Assembly (NCBI GenBank): GCA_905250025.1
Contig: CAJNOJ010000052.1
Coordinates: 393,054 to 457,053, forward strand
DNA: 64,000 nt
Direction of reading: 5' to 3'
DNA from: Adineta ricciae
Lineage: Eukaryota > Rotifera > Eurotatoria > Adinetida > Adinetidae
Within the stretch, counting starts at the first letter, position 1. The number at the start of each line of letters is the position of its first letter. The notes under the pieces were generated by a model that was not told where the DNA came from, made no database searches, and was given only the letters and a program-made list of their open reading frames with translations. Positions 1-27,500 of this stretch are shown here, piece after piece. Made by a program: the position numbers and the translations under genes.

Positions 1-1281
1 TTTACCTTAGCATTTTTTTCCCGGATTAAACTGGTGAGAAGAATTAAATACCTAGATAGACTCGAATCATGAAATTAAACCTTCCTCAAATGATGATTTC
101 ACTTACGGGATAAGAAAAATTCCATCAAGTAAAGATAACATTGTGCCGAGAAAACTTGCCTCCGAAGCTATAGACCCAATTCGATAACTCAGCCATAAGT
201 ATAACAAGGCTTTATCTTACTATAGAGAAAATCCGTGCGAAATGGTGTGCATGTCATCAGATTACGTTCTAGCTCATATTGAATCGGCCGACTGGTTTGA
301 TACTCCATCAATAGCGAATCAACGAAAATCTTCACATCGGTAAAGTGCGGTAACTCAGATCCATGTTTACCTTCGAAATCCGTTGTATTTGATCGATCAG
401 AAATGTAGCCTATACGATTCGAAAACGAGTTAATGTTACCGGACAAATAACAGGTGTTTGCATACCTGGATTTTTAAAGGCTAAAAATGATGTATCGATA
501 GGCATGTTCTGTAAAATAGTATTTGGTGTTCGAACGATAATATTATCTAACCATAAGAAAGATGGTGATAAAAAGAAGATTTAAAGAAGTTCGTTTCTTT
601 ATATTTACAAGTAATTTTTCGATCTTTCTTCAAATCCGACGTTGCAGTCAAATCGATGATCACTGTATTTACTGTTGTGTTTTGTAACAGTAGATTGTCT
701 TCAGTATCATCTCGACTTTTACTCCTTAAAATATGCAAAATAGTTAGAATCGCTCACACACTTGGTTAGATTCATTACCAAACTGTCGTTCGCTGTCCAC
801 AATCCATACTGGCAAGTCTCGTTCGAGCATGTTGGACGAATTCTTGAATATCGGACCTATCTGGTTCGAACACAATACTTGTCTCATTTGATATAACTGA
901 TATATGACCCGAATCCCAACTTCGACCTCCATAACCTGGTGGAAATTTAAAACAATTCAGAAAAAGATCCTTGGATGAAATCGGTGGCATTGTTAGATTT
1001 TGCGAACACGGATAACGATTTCTCGTTCCTGGCAAGCCTCCCTCGCTACTTGTTGTTGCATCATTTAATTTATTAACTCCGTAGCGCAGTAAGAACAATA
1101 TGATGATAATAATCAGTGGAAATATAAGTTCGCATAGAATTGTTGGAAGACAATTGCAACATCGCTGACGATATGAATATCGAACTGAGCGTTTCAGTAA
1201 TAGATTGAGTTTCTTTGTCGAACTAATCGGTTCGTATTCGGTTTTGATTAACGGTTGCTGCAGAGTGTCACTTTGTGCCAT
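1..1281 (-). CDS. ABCA-family transporter, N-terminal part (partial, possibly degenerate)
   Basis: The start codon is at 1281 and the gene runs off the left edge. The first exon (about 776-1281) encodes a basic segment, then one strong membrane helix (LIFPLIIIIILFLLRYG). A polar, probably extracellular region with N-glycosylation sequons follows. That order is typical of the N-terminus of ABCA lipid transporters, ahead of their large exoplasmic domain. A canonical donor just after 776 joins in phase to an exon ending near 550. Further conserved-looking pieces lie at about 450-520, 190-440 and 105-190. Two of the joins (near 550 and near 195) need a frame change for which I see no GT-AG intron, so this copy may be a pseudogene or carry sequence errors. 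No nucleotide-binding domain is inside the window, so the family call rests on the N-terminus alone. Confidence 0.5.
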
Positions 1282-1588
1282 TCGACAATCTGCGCTCGCT
1301 TGATGATTCAGTTTGGCAAAAGAACTGTAATTGGTCTTATAAATTGTATCCTTTTATTTCTTGATTTCAACCACTATCAGTGAGTAATGTGTTCTTCTAG
1401 GTTGAAAAACAGAAAAGATTAGATAAAACGTGTAAAAGTATTGGATTTCTTGTATGATCTGTTTACCGACGCCCTCTTTACCTTTATTTTCATTTGATAA
1501 TGTATTATTATCATTAGTCACCAACCAAACAGTTGTTTTTTATGTCTTGTCTTAAATACACAAACAGAGATAAAATTGTACGAATTCT

Positions 1589-4013
1589 ATGTCACCAATT
1601 CCAAAGTCTTGGCACTGGAAGCAGCTAAAATTAACACTAATATGTGTCACATGCGCTTTATCAGGAGTGTTTTTCTTATTATTTAATTTTTATCTTGCGA
1701 CTGTATTTGCTCTTGTTTGGTCAACATTCGTCATAAAGAATGCTTATTTTTGTCCAATTAATTTGAAGATACTCTACGCAAGGTAAGCAGCAAGTGTTTT
1801 TGTATGAATATTGGATTAAACGATATTTTGATCAGATTCTTCTTTGAATTTCTATTGGAAAAACCAGATCTTTTGTCTCAATTTCGACCATTGTATGTAA
1901 ATTGTTCGAATGATTTCGAGATTGATATTTGATTTGGATTTACTTGTAGTGGTCTAGATTTATTCAATACACAACTACATGATTATTCAATATCATACAA
2001 AAGATATGAGAAAAAGAAATTTCACACGCACATTCGTTATTTACAATCGTTTCAAAATACTTCAATGTCTTCGATTGACAGACAATCTTATGATGTAATG
2101 GAGTATTTCATGAATTTAAATATCAAACAGGAACATAGTGAAAGATTTAGCTATCATCATTATTTAATCAATCAAATGATGGGTGCACAATCAGAAATTA
2201 TCTCATTCATCACGAAATTTCATCGAATATTGAATGTTAATGATGCCGAAGCGTATCTCCTTCGAGTAGATCTTCTTTCATGACGAATATGTTGTCCATT
2301 CGTTTAGCTTTTTGCAGGTCCAACGAATATCGAAAGCATTTGACCAACTTATCGAGCAACAGATCGAACGACGCCGTCGAAATATTGAAACACCTCGATT
2401 TGTCCTTCAAAGAGTTATTACAGAACTCGAGACATTTCAACAGCAATTGAAAAACGAACCAAATCAAAGGTAAAAGAAAGAGCGTACGCGTCGAATATCT
2501 TTCCTTTCTTTAGCCCGTTAGTCACTGTTTTCATCGATAAACTCAATGACAAAATATGTTCGGTAAGACACTGAGTGTTCGTGAATTCCTTTCAGGACAA
2601 AAATTTCACTTCTAGAAAGAGAAACAAACCGAATTGCTCAATTGTTTACTGAAAATTCTGAAAACCTATGTCATTCCCGCTTATGATCGTTTGCTAAACG
2701 TTCTTCATGAAGATCTCTCCAATGCGAAGACTGATCATGGCGTTTGGAAATTACCCGATGGTGATGAATATTATAAGTTATGTTTACAATATCACACAAC
2801 AACGAACATGACAGCCGAGGAAATTCATGAACTCGGAAAGAAACATGTGGAGAATACTCAGGACGAAATGAAAAAGTAAGAAAAATCGAATTTGTTTGCG
2901 AAGATCATGTGTTTTTGGATAGAATTTTGAAAGAAAAACAAATTCCAACTTGGCAAGATTTTCGAACAAGTATCAAACAACTGGAAGAAAATGTCGATCA
3001 GAAATATGAAAATATTGACGAAAGTCGAACGAAGATACTCGAAGATTACGGTCGACTTATTGAAAATATTGACAGTGAAATGCATAAATACTTCTCGCCT
3101 GCATGTCGACCCACGACAAAGTGTGTTATTGAACGTGTACCACAATTCAAAGAAGCAACATCACCATTAGCTTATTATTTTCCAGCTGCACTTGACGGAA
3201 AGACTCCCGGAACATTTTTTGCCAATCTCCGTAATATCGATGAAGTTGTCAAGTTTAAAATGGGTACATTAGCTTATCATGAAGCTGTGCCAGGTCATCA
3301 TTTTCAAGTAAGATCGACGATGAGATTATCATTTCGTTGAAAGTTTTTCGTTTTAGTTAAGTATAGCACAGTCGTTAAAACATTTACCATTCTTTCGTCG
3401 GCTGATTCCGTTTACTGCGTATATTGAAGGATGGGCTTTGTATACCGAACAATTGGCAGCTGAACAAGGTTTTCATGAGTCATGGCATAGTTATCTTGGA
3501 TATCTTGATCATAAACTCCTACGATCGTGTCGGTAAGATTCCTAAATAGAAGATTTTCTGTGAAACTTTCGATTTTTCCCTAAGTTTGGTCGTGGATACT
3601 GGTATTCATACGAAACAATGGTCTCGAGAAGAAGCAATTGAATATATGGTAATTAGATTGATTTCAAATAGATACTATTTCTATACTATGAATTTGACAT
3701 CTAGGTTAAAAACACATGTTTGAATCGAGAAGAAGTAGTTACTGAAATCGAACGATATTTTGTCATGCCTGGTCAAGCTTGTGCATATATGATCGGTTGT
3801 CAAACGATTCTCTCATTACGTGATAAAGCGAGATCAGTATTGGGTGATAAATTTGATTTAAAAGATTTTCACGATGGTAAGAAGTACTTTATTGAAGAAT
3901 CGCAATGTTGTCTCTTTTGATTTCTAGCGGTACTATTAAGTGGTTCATTGCCATTGAACATTTTAGAAACAATCGTCGATGATTATATTACAAAAAAGAA
4001 ATCAAATCTGTGA
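1589..4013 (+). CDS. DUF885 family putative metallopeptidase with N-terminal membrane anchor
   Basis: Eleven exons join in phase: 1589-1782, 1836-1892, 1950-2265, 2318-2469, 2514-2562, 2616-2875, 2923-3307, 3357-3532, 3585-3648, 3705-3876 and 3928-4013. They give 636 residues. The signature HEAVPGHH (3278-3301, about residue 462) is the metal-site motif of DUF885 (PF05960), a family of mostly bacterial proteins thought to be dipeptidases. The downstream blocks EGWALYTEQ and MPGQACAYMIG are also typical. Residues about 15-50 are strongly hydrophobic, suggesting a signal anchor with the catalytic part outside the cytosol. That anchor is extra to the bacterial family and brings the length slightly above the usual 550-600. 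Introns are 43-57 nt. An AATAAA lies about 35 bases after the stop. Substrate and physiological role are unknown. The family call is firm; enzymatic activity is inferred. Confidence 0.9.
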
Positions 4014-4352
4014 TAGACATTAGCTTAGCTCTTTCATACCAATTTTTAATAAAGATTTTAACTCAAAATATCCACTGAAATAGTCCAATCTTGATCGTGC
4101 TTGTCTGTGTTCAAAAACAAAATGTAGTCTACTTAAGTCTCTCAAAACTACTCGTTCGCTTTCGATTTGCTTTTAGAAATATTTTCAAGTGAAACTTCTT
4201 TTCTTCTTCATCCTCTTATGCTTTACATTCTTCTTCGTTCTTTTTTTTCTCTCTCTCTTAAAAAGTAAAGCAAACAATCAGCACCCAAGGAGAGATTGTT
4301 CTCTTCCATTTTACCTTACCCGCATATCTTGTGAAAAGTAACAGACATAATC

Positions 4353-4775
4353 ATGGTTTCGGAAGGCAAGGAGCACGCTGTTCAACATTTATCGAAAGCA
4401 GAGTTAGCGTTCATTGCTGTTCTCTTCGATGTACAAGCAAGTCTAGCTGATGGCCATGAGAAAAAACAAAATGTTTATCAATTAACATTTGAAAATATCA
4501 AAACCGTTCGCGGACATTTGGATCGAACAGCGGATGGGACTGTGTTTCATTATCGACAAGCCCCAAAGGGTTTGAAATTCAAGATTGAAGATGAAACTGA
4601 GGAACAAGTTCAACAAGCTGCTGAAGATGATGAAGTCAAGGAACCTAAAGAAGGAAAAACCTATGTGGCTATTCTCACAGATGCTGAACATATTGAAATC
4701 TTGGTTGAAATCAATCCGCATGACATTTCTGAAATCGTTCAAAGTGCGCGGGATAAGGAAACAGCAACTATATAA
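4353..4775 (+). CDS. Small acidic orphan protein, 140 aa
   Basis: One uninterrupted reading frame of 140 codons starts at ATG 4353. I do not recognise it. The N-terminal half is amphipathic and ordinary in composition (HLSKAELAFIAVLFDVQ). The middle (about residues 75-105) is rich in Glu, Asp and Lys and probably disordered or helical. The C-terminus returns to a compact Ile/Val pattern (YVAILTDAEHIEILVEI). There is no signal peptide or membrane segment, so it is probably cytosolic. A long pyrimidine tract (about 4190-4260) precedes the gene. It could be a 5' UTR, promoter or splice polypyrimidine tract. Being intronless among intron-rich neighbours, it could be a young gene or a retrocopy. 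Coding status is supported by length, composition and codon pattern only. Confidence 0.65.
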   Translation: MVSEGKEHAVQHLSKAELAFIAVLFDVQASLADGHEKKQNVYQLTFENIKTVRGHLDRTADGTVFHYRQAPKGLKFKIEDETEEQVQQAAEDDEVKEPKEGKTYVAILTDAEHIEILVEINPHDISEIVQSARDKETATI

Positions 4776-5751
4776 ATCGGTTTCTTTTACACATAAATGA
4801 CTACTTTCACATGTGTAACTAAGCACTGTGCTAATCGATTTCCTTTTTGTTGTAGCGATTAATCTTTATTTTATTCTTGCACTTCGTTGTGACATTCGTG
4901 TAAATATATTAGAGAATGAAAATCAAATGGACAAATGCTTATCATGGAACGATTGATAAATATTGACTAGATTTCTAATGACATGCGAGATTATCTAGAT
5001 TATATGCGTTTCATTACATCCCAAAACTTTTTTCAGAGTTTTCAACAACTATCTGTTATCAGTTGTGTCATCAAGGTTACCGAGTACTGCCATGGTTGAC
5101 AATGATATAATATAGTTACTATTAACAATGTATAAGTTGAAAAGAGAGGACGCCACATACAAATAAGATTTATGCAGTTAAGGAGGTTATTGCCAACGTC
5201 ATCTTCTCTAACAATGCTAATAGTTCGATTCTTGATCTGTATTTTTCGTCGTTCGAGAATAACTAACGAACAAGTTGTGCAATTATGAGTTAAAACAAAT
5301 ATGTTTGATTGTAGAGCGAAAATGATGATTTAATATTCTATAGTTGAGATTATAATGGAAAATATGTTGCATTCTCATTTGATAATTTAACAACTGTTTG
5401 AAATACAAAATAGAATTGATAGTGATTCATAGATTAAAAGTTTGAATTGTATTGAAACTCTATTCTCTCAATAAGTGAGCAAAGCTCAGAAGTAAATATC
5501 TGCTTAATTATTAATAAGTACTCGAATGAACAATCTTTCATGTGTATTGATGGTTTCATCGGTCATCGTTTGTTTTGAAAATCCTTTGTAGAACTTCTCT
5601 CGAAATAGCCATCTTGTCAGATGTCGCTTTTGTTGATTAAACTTGAATTTGAGGGTGATGCTATGACAACAAATGTTCCAAATGCCAGAATGATTTCGTG
5701 TATACTTGAATATTCTTTATTCTTTCACACTTACACATAATAAAGTAAGCA
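4776..5751. other. Intergenic spacer, no gene seen
   Basis: This AT-rich spacer separates the small orphan gene from the dynein start. Both strands are dense in stops and I see no RNA gene or repeat. The last hundred bases before 5752 presumably hold the dynein promoter and 5' UTR. Confidence 0.6.
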
Positions 5752-21145
<15,394 letters not shown>

Positions 21146-21445
21146 ATAGGATATGAATAACATTTTTCCATTATTTTCAAGTCGAATGATTGACTCTGAT
21201 TCTTTGTTTTTTTTTCTCTCTTTTGTATACACGTCAGTAACATTCTATAGTGATCACTACTGAATATATTTTTTATTCTCTTCATTCGAAAATATGATAA
21301 TAAACAACTAAAGTAACTCAATTTCAAAGATAAGGATAATTTTATGATTGGATTCAGTTTCGAATATCTCGATAAAAAAAAAACAAAAAGATTAGATTGG
21401 TAAAATAAAGTAAACATTTCACTAAAACAAGATTCACTAACAATA

Positions 21446-23237
21446 ATGCAAATCGAAGTAAGAAGATGCGATCGCAAGTTTGATTTTCATTGCTAATTTG
21501 ATTTCGTTAGGAAAGGGAACCTTTGTCGTCCGATGAAGAAAACCCTATAGAAAATTTATCTCTTGAACATGTGATACACGAATGTGGATCATTTCATCGA
21601 TATCAATTCATCCATTTCTTCTTTTTAAGTCTTTTTCCAATTGCGTCCGGAATTGTGAATTTTTACTATGTCTTTGGCGCAGCAGAAAATCCCTATAAAT
21701 GTCAAGTACCAACCACAACAAACCAAAGTTTATATATAGAAATATCTCCCTCACAATGCTCCTATGATATAATGGATAAGTGGAATCGAACAATCGAATC
21801 TCATCCTTGTAGGATTTGGGAATATGATCGAAGTGTCTTCGGCGAAACATTTACTAGTGAAGCAAATTTTATTTGTCAACGCAGTATTCATCGTTCACTT
21901 CTTGCAACTATGTTGCAAATAGGTGCCATGTTAATCTTCTTCACTGGACATATCGTGGATACGATTGGACGTCGTCGATCGATTCATTTAATAACTGCTC
22001 TGTTCTTGATGACCTCTTTGATTACACAAGCACTCTTACAATTCGTGCCAATGTCCATAAATCAAAAGTAAGAAAAGCTTCGAGAGCTTCAGTGCTCATA
22101 ACAAAATCAAAAGATTAGAAAAACTAATCTGACGTTGACTGACAGTCTGTCATATGAACATTTTCATTTAGATTTGGACTACTTCTCATTAACCAATTGA
22201 TATCGGGTATCGACACATTTATGGTTTCGTTTCTTCTCTTGATGGAAATAACCACGTCTGTGTATGCGACATTTGTCGGAAACTTAGCATTGGTGGCGTT
22301 TGCCGTTGGTGAAATCGTTATCACTGGTATGGCTTATGTTTGTCGAGATTGGCTCCGGTTGAAATGGGTTATAACGGTGTATGTGCTTGCACTTGTACCT
22401 TACTTATACTATGTACCTGAATCACCACATTGGTTATTAACGAAACATCGTTATGGTGAATTGGAAAAACTCTTACGACAAATGGCACGATGTAACCGAC
22501 GACCGGAATCGAGATGGTTTCCAATTTATCGATATGTCGTGGATAGCCATCGAAAGCAGAAGGAGATCAATAAAAATAGGACATCTATATTATCATTTAC
22601 TGCTCGAGCACACCGATTTCTAACGCATATACCAACAATGAGTAAATTATTCATAACTGGCTATATTGGTTTTATCACGTTGCTTCTCTATATGAAAATT
22701 TCTTATAATCTCGGAGCCATGGAAGAAATCAGTCCCTACATAAACATCATTATCGGTGCAGTTGCTGAAGCTGTCGGTTACATCATACCAAGTCTTTTCA
22801 TGATATATTTCGGTCGAAAACCCATATTTATACTTTTCCTTTTATTTACAGTTCTTTATTTATGTATCGCACCGTTAACTATCCGCCAAGATCGTTATGT
22901 TATTGTGATTATTGCTCAACTAGGAAAATTTGCGATTAGTGCTGCAGTTTGTGTCACGTATATATTTGTGCCAGAATTATTTCCAACTTCAATTCGTGGT
23001 ACTGGTATGGGCTTTTTTATTTTACTCAGCCGATTTGGATCAACAATTGCACCTATGATCGACGCGAAGATTCATCACAATCATTTACTAGAAACTTATA
23101 CGTATTATCTCTATGCTTTCTTAACTTTTCTCTGTATACTCTTGACGTTCTTATTGCCCGAAACACGGAATGTGCCATTAGCTGACACCCTAGATTATAC
23201 TCCGAAGAAAACGAAGAAGGCGTCATCAAACACCTAA
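21446..23237 (+). CDS. Organic cation/anion transporter-like MFS carrier (SLC22 type)
   Basis: Three exons (21446-21457, 21511-22067, 22172-23237) join in phase to give 544 residues. The first exon encodes only MQIE. I chose this ATG because its GTAAG donor and the AG at 21509-21510 splice directly into the long frame, which has no ATG of its own at its start. The architecture is that of SLC22: a first helix, then a large glycosylatable extracellular loop with several Cys. The MFS loop DTIGRRRS follows, then PESPHWLLT after the sixth helix, and ELFPTSIRGTG near the eleventh. It should move small organic ions across the plasma membrane; the substrate cannot be read from sequence. It lies 300 bases downstream of the dynein stop, in the same orientation. 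Confidence 0.88.
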
Positions 23238-24543
23238 TCAATATGACGAGGCATGAACTATTATGATCACTGAATAATTTATGTGAGATATTGGAAAAGA
23301 AAAGTACCTTCTTTTTCTTTTTCTTTTGCCTATTGTTCTTTACATAAATATATACGAGAATAACCAGATAGTTTTGACTTCTTCTTTGATCGTCTCTTAG
23401 TCGTACAATTAGGAAGCCATTCGATTTCCGTTTGGTTTCAGAATCAGAAAACCGAACTACTGAAGTAGGACAGCAAATGGCCGTATCAATTTAATCTGCC
23501 ATCAGACACACAATCCGTTTTTCTTTCTCTGATTTTCATAAATGACGTGACAAACAAAATCGAGTTGTAGTTCAATAGTTGTTCCAGTCAATAAGATCTA
23601 TCTTCATTTTGACAGTTCCATTGATGAGTATGGGGAAAATATGAGACGAGCATTTGTTTGCTTAATTGTCAATGCTGATTCTGGCTCTTGCTTTGCATCT
23701 TCATATTCTTTGTATAAAGTCAAATAATCACATGGAAATTATCCGAAAGCTTGACAAAGAGGGAGGGAAAGAATAGCGGAAGAACTCGTGTCATCATTGG
23801 CGATTTGCATTTAGTGCGGCATTCACTCTGATTTTTTTCTCACAATGAATGTGAAAACACAAAGGATTAGAAAATCAGGCTAACTCTTGATGAAATCAGC
23901 TCTTCGCTATATGCATCATCAATAAGTCTCACACACAACGAAGCTGCAACTTTCTCTAATTTAGATTACTGAAATTTATCGTATCCACCGTTCTCCACTC
24001 AATTATCTACCCTACTCGTGATTGTCACATTAATATCACTAAAAATAGGTACGTAAACATTACTGTATTCGAATATCAAATTATTTGGGCAAATGCCAGT
24101 CTATAGATGTCACTCGAATCTTTGCCCAAAAAATAGGTGTATTGTGAATTTTCTCGAAAAATATCTCTACGCAAATTTATAAAACGGAAACATTTTCCTA
24201 ATTGTTGAAATATCGAAATTATTAATTAGTCTCGTCGACCAATCAGAAAATCTTGAGCAATGATTAACGCCCTTTTTCGTTCTTTCTCTATCGTCCTTTC
24301 ATCATTTATTCGAGATTTTGAGTTTTGCTCACGAGTTTTTACACAACAGTGTTCAGCGTAAACAGCAATATCTAAAAAAAAATTAGCTGCTTTTTCTATC
24401 TTCTCCCTCGTCCTACTTTGCTCAATTTGAAAGAAAAATCTATTTCATCGTCTGTAGAAGACGAATAGAGACAAAATGGTCTCCAAAGTAAGAATTATTT
24501 GGCGTGACGTAAATATTCATCTAATTGTTTGTGTGTAGATGTT
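23238..24543. other. Intergenic spacer with probable CLC promoter and 5' UTR
   Basis: No convincing coding segment. A short ATG-initiated stub (MVSK at 24476-24487) runs into a GTAAG donor. Joining it to the AG near 24540 would give an immediate stop, so it looks like a 5' UTR exon or small upstream frame of the chloride transporter gene. No repeats or RNA genes seen. Confidence 0.5.
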
Positions 24544-27500
24544 ATGAACGAAAAGAAACGTCTTTTGGTCCATTTCGACATGAACAAAGAATACAATACA
24601 GTACGGACAACGTCCAGTAAGTGTGTTTGTTTTTCTTCCATAGGAAGAGCTAGTTCACTTTTCGTACGACATCGAGAGATCGTCTTCTGTATCGTTGTAC
24701 TTTTTCTTTTCCTAGGTTCCGAAACAGCAGGTAAAGAGAAGATGCTCATAGGAAAAGGCTAGCTAATTGATTTTCTATCATTTTACCACTATTCGCACGT
24801 CAAATTCATGTTAGCACCGGAAAGAAAAGCGCATTGCTCGATATTTTTAGATAGCTTTCTCTTCTCTTGATTATAAACATGTTCGTTACAGATGAACAAT
24901 CATTCCTTCCCACGAATCCATTCGCTGAACCAACAACAACGACGGCGTCCTCGAATACGACCCACCATGGAACAGACGATGACATGATTGATATTGATTT
25001 TCGCAATTCCAATAACGACAAACTAAACAGTAAGTTTTCTGTGTGAAATCAGTGATAAAATAGTCCAAGATGAACCATTAGACGGTGTTATGAATGTAGA
25101 TTTAGTTAACACACATTATGATGATTTTCAAACAATTGATTGGCTTAAAGATCTCATGCGTGATCGTTTTCGGCATCGTTTACTACGTGCTAAAACACAT
25201 AATTCTCTTATAAACAAACTCTTAATGTATCACGACGCATGGTCTGGTTGGTTATGTGTATTGCTTGTCGGTCTAAGTGCAGGTGTCATTGCTGGAGTTA
25301 TTGACATCGGAACAAATTGGATATCACATTTAAAACATGGAATATGTCTCAATGCATTCTGGCTGAACAGAGAACAATGTTGTATGTATTGAATTGATGA
25401 TGTTTTTATGATTAGCTGAATTCAAGGTCGTGACGCCCTCCGCAAGCGTCGTTTTAATCAACTGTTCGAATTTTGTTTTTGACTGCGAACATGACTATTT
25501 CTAGTCAATTGATAGATAGATAGATACCAGAATTCCTTGTTATTCTTGAAAAAACCTATTAATTATGAATAATTTCTGTCGACGTCAGATAGTCATATTG
25601 TTAATTTCAATTAATCTTCCGAATAGATTAGAATGCTGTGACATAATCAAAAACAGTGTTGCTATTTGCTTAGGTAACGGTTGTCATGTTCTTAACATTT
25701 ACATTTTCATTATAAACTATTCCAAAGAAATAGACATGAAACGTGTTCTTTGTTTTATTTATTAGGTTGGGCTTCACGAAATCTACAATATACCAGTGTA
25801 AATACAGAAGAATGCACCGAAGTGAGATAGAGCAATTTGATTTTCGTGATCGAACTTTTGTTGATTTAAGTGGTTTACTTGGCCACAAGTATTTGGGCTA
25901 TATGGAACAGGATTTGGTCGAGACCTATTGTCTTATATTATGTATATATTTTGGTCAACAATATTCGCAACATTTGCCGTTCTTTTAGTAAAAGTATTTG
26001 CACCCTATGCATGCGGTAGTGGTATTCCAGAAGTGAGTTGCATATTCATCTCTTCAGCTTTCTCTTATTTCATACATATGTTTGTTCAAATAGATTAAAA
26101 CCATCTTAGGTGGTTTTATTATCCGTGGATATCTGGGCAAATGGACTTTACTAATCAAAAGCATTGGCATGGTGTGTATCTCTCGATCTTTGTTATGATT
26201 AAAACGAAGTCTTGAATTGATTTGTATAGATGTGTGCAACAAGTGCTGGACTTATCTTGGGCAAAGAAGGCCCCTTTGTTCATATTGCTTGCTGTTGCGG
26301 CAATATATTTTCGTATCTCTTTCCAAAATATGGTCGCAATGAAGCGAAGAAACGAGAAATTCTGTCAGCAGCTGCTGCAGCTGGTGTTTCAGTTGCTTTC
26401 GGTGCACCTATTGGTAAGAAAAAAACCACATCATGAAATAAAACACGCATTTTCCCATTTGTCAATTTAGGTGGCGTTCTGTTTAGTTTAGAAGAAATCT
26501 CCTATTATTTTCCATATAAAACTCTATGGCGTTCCTTTTTCTGTGCTATGGTTGGCGCACTTGTTGTTCGGTCAATTAATCCATACGGCAATGGACATGA
26601 TATCCAATTCAGTATCGATTATTCCGTACCATGGGCATCATTCGAGTTACTGCCATTCATCATATTAGGCATTCTCGGAGTAACAGATCCAAACGATCAG
26701 AAAGAGAAAACTTTATAGTTTTTTCGACATATTTTAGGGTTTGTGGGGAGCTTTCTTTATTAAAACAAATATTTGGTGGAGTCGCGTTCGCAAGAACTCT
26801 CGACTTGGAAAATATACCACCCTTGAGGTACGTATTCGAGCACTTTTTCGCACCGGTCGGAAATGAACCATTCGTTCATCGAATAGAAATAGTTCGGTTT
26901 TATACCAAAAAAGTATATTTTGTCAGAGCTAACTACATTTCTACTGCGGAAAAATCTCATTTGAAAAAAAAAACAAAAACAAAATTGGTTGTGTACATTC
27001 AATAGGTTGTTGGTCTGGCATTAATTACAGCAATCATCATTTATCCAAACCCTTATACACGTATGTCAATGTCAGAATTAATTAAACGTTTAGTCAGTCA
27101 ATGTCGTGTGGGAGATATGATCGATCTTTGGTAAGAGCAAAATTTAGTCATTTGTCTCTTTTCAACGGATGAAAATTTTCGTGTAGTGATTATCCAGGTT
27201 CTCCGTTTATCAGTGGCACATCGAAGGGTTCAGTTGGATTGGCTGGCCCAGGCGTTCATCGAGCCATATGGCAGCTATTCTTCGCACTTATTGTTCAAGT
27301 ATTACTTGTTACATTCACTATTGGTACTAAAGTACCATCTGGCATAATTATTCCTTCAATGTCAATCGGAGCAATAACAGGCCGTATTATTGGTATCATA
27401 ACTGAACAATTAGCAATTCAAAACCCAACATTTATTCTGTTCCGTCATGATTGCAGTAAAGGTAAATCAAATAACGGCTTTTTCCTGATTAAATGATAGA

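Noticed and set aside
2858-3145. 95-codon minus-strand frame inside the DUF885 gene
   Set aside because: Antisense shadow of a well-supported exon.
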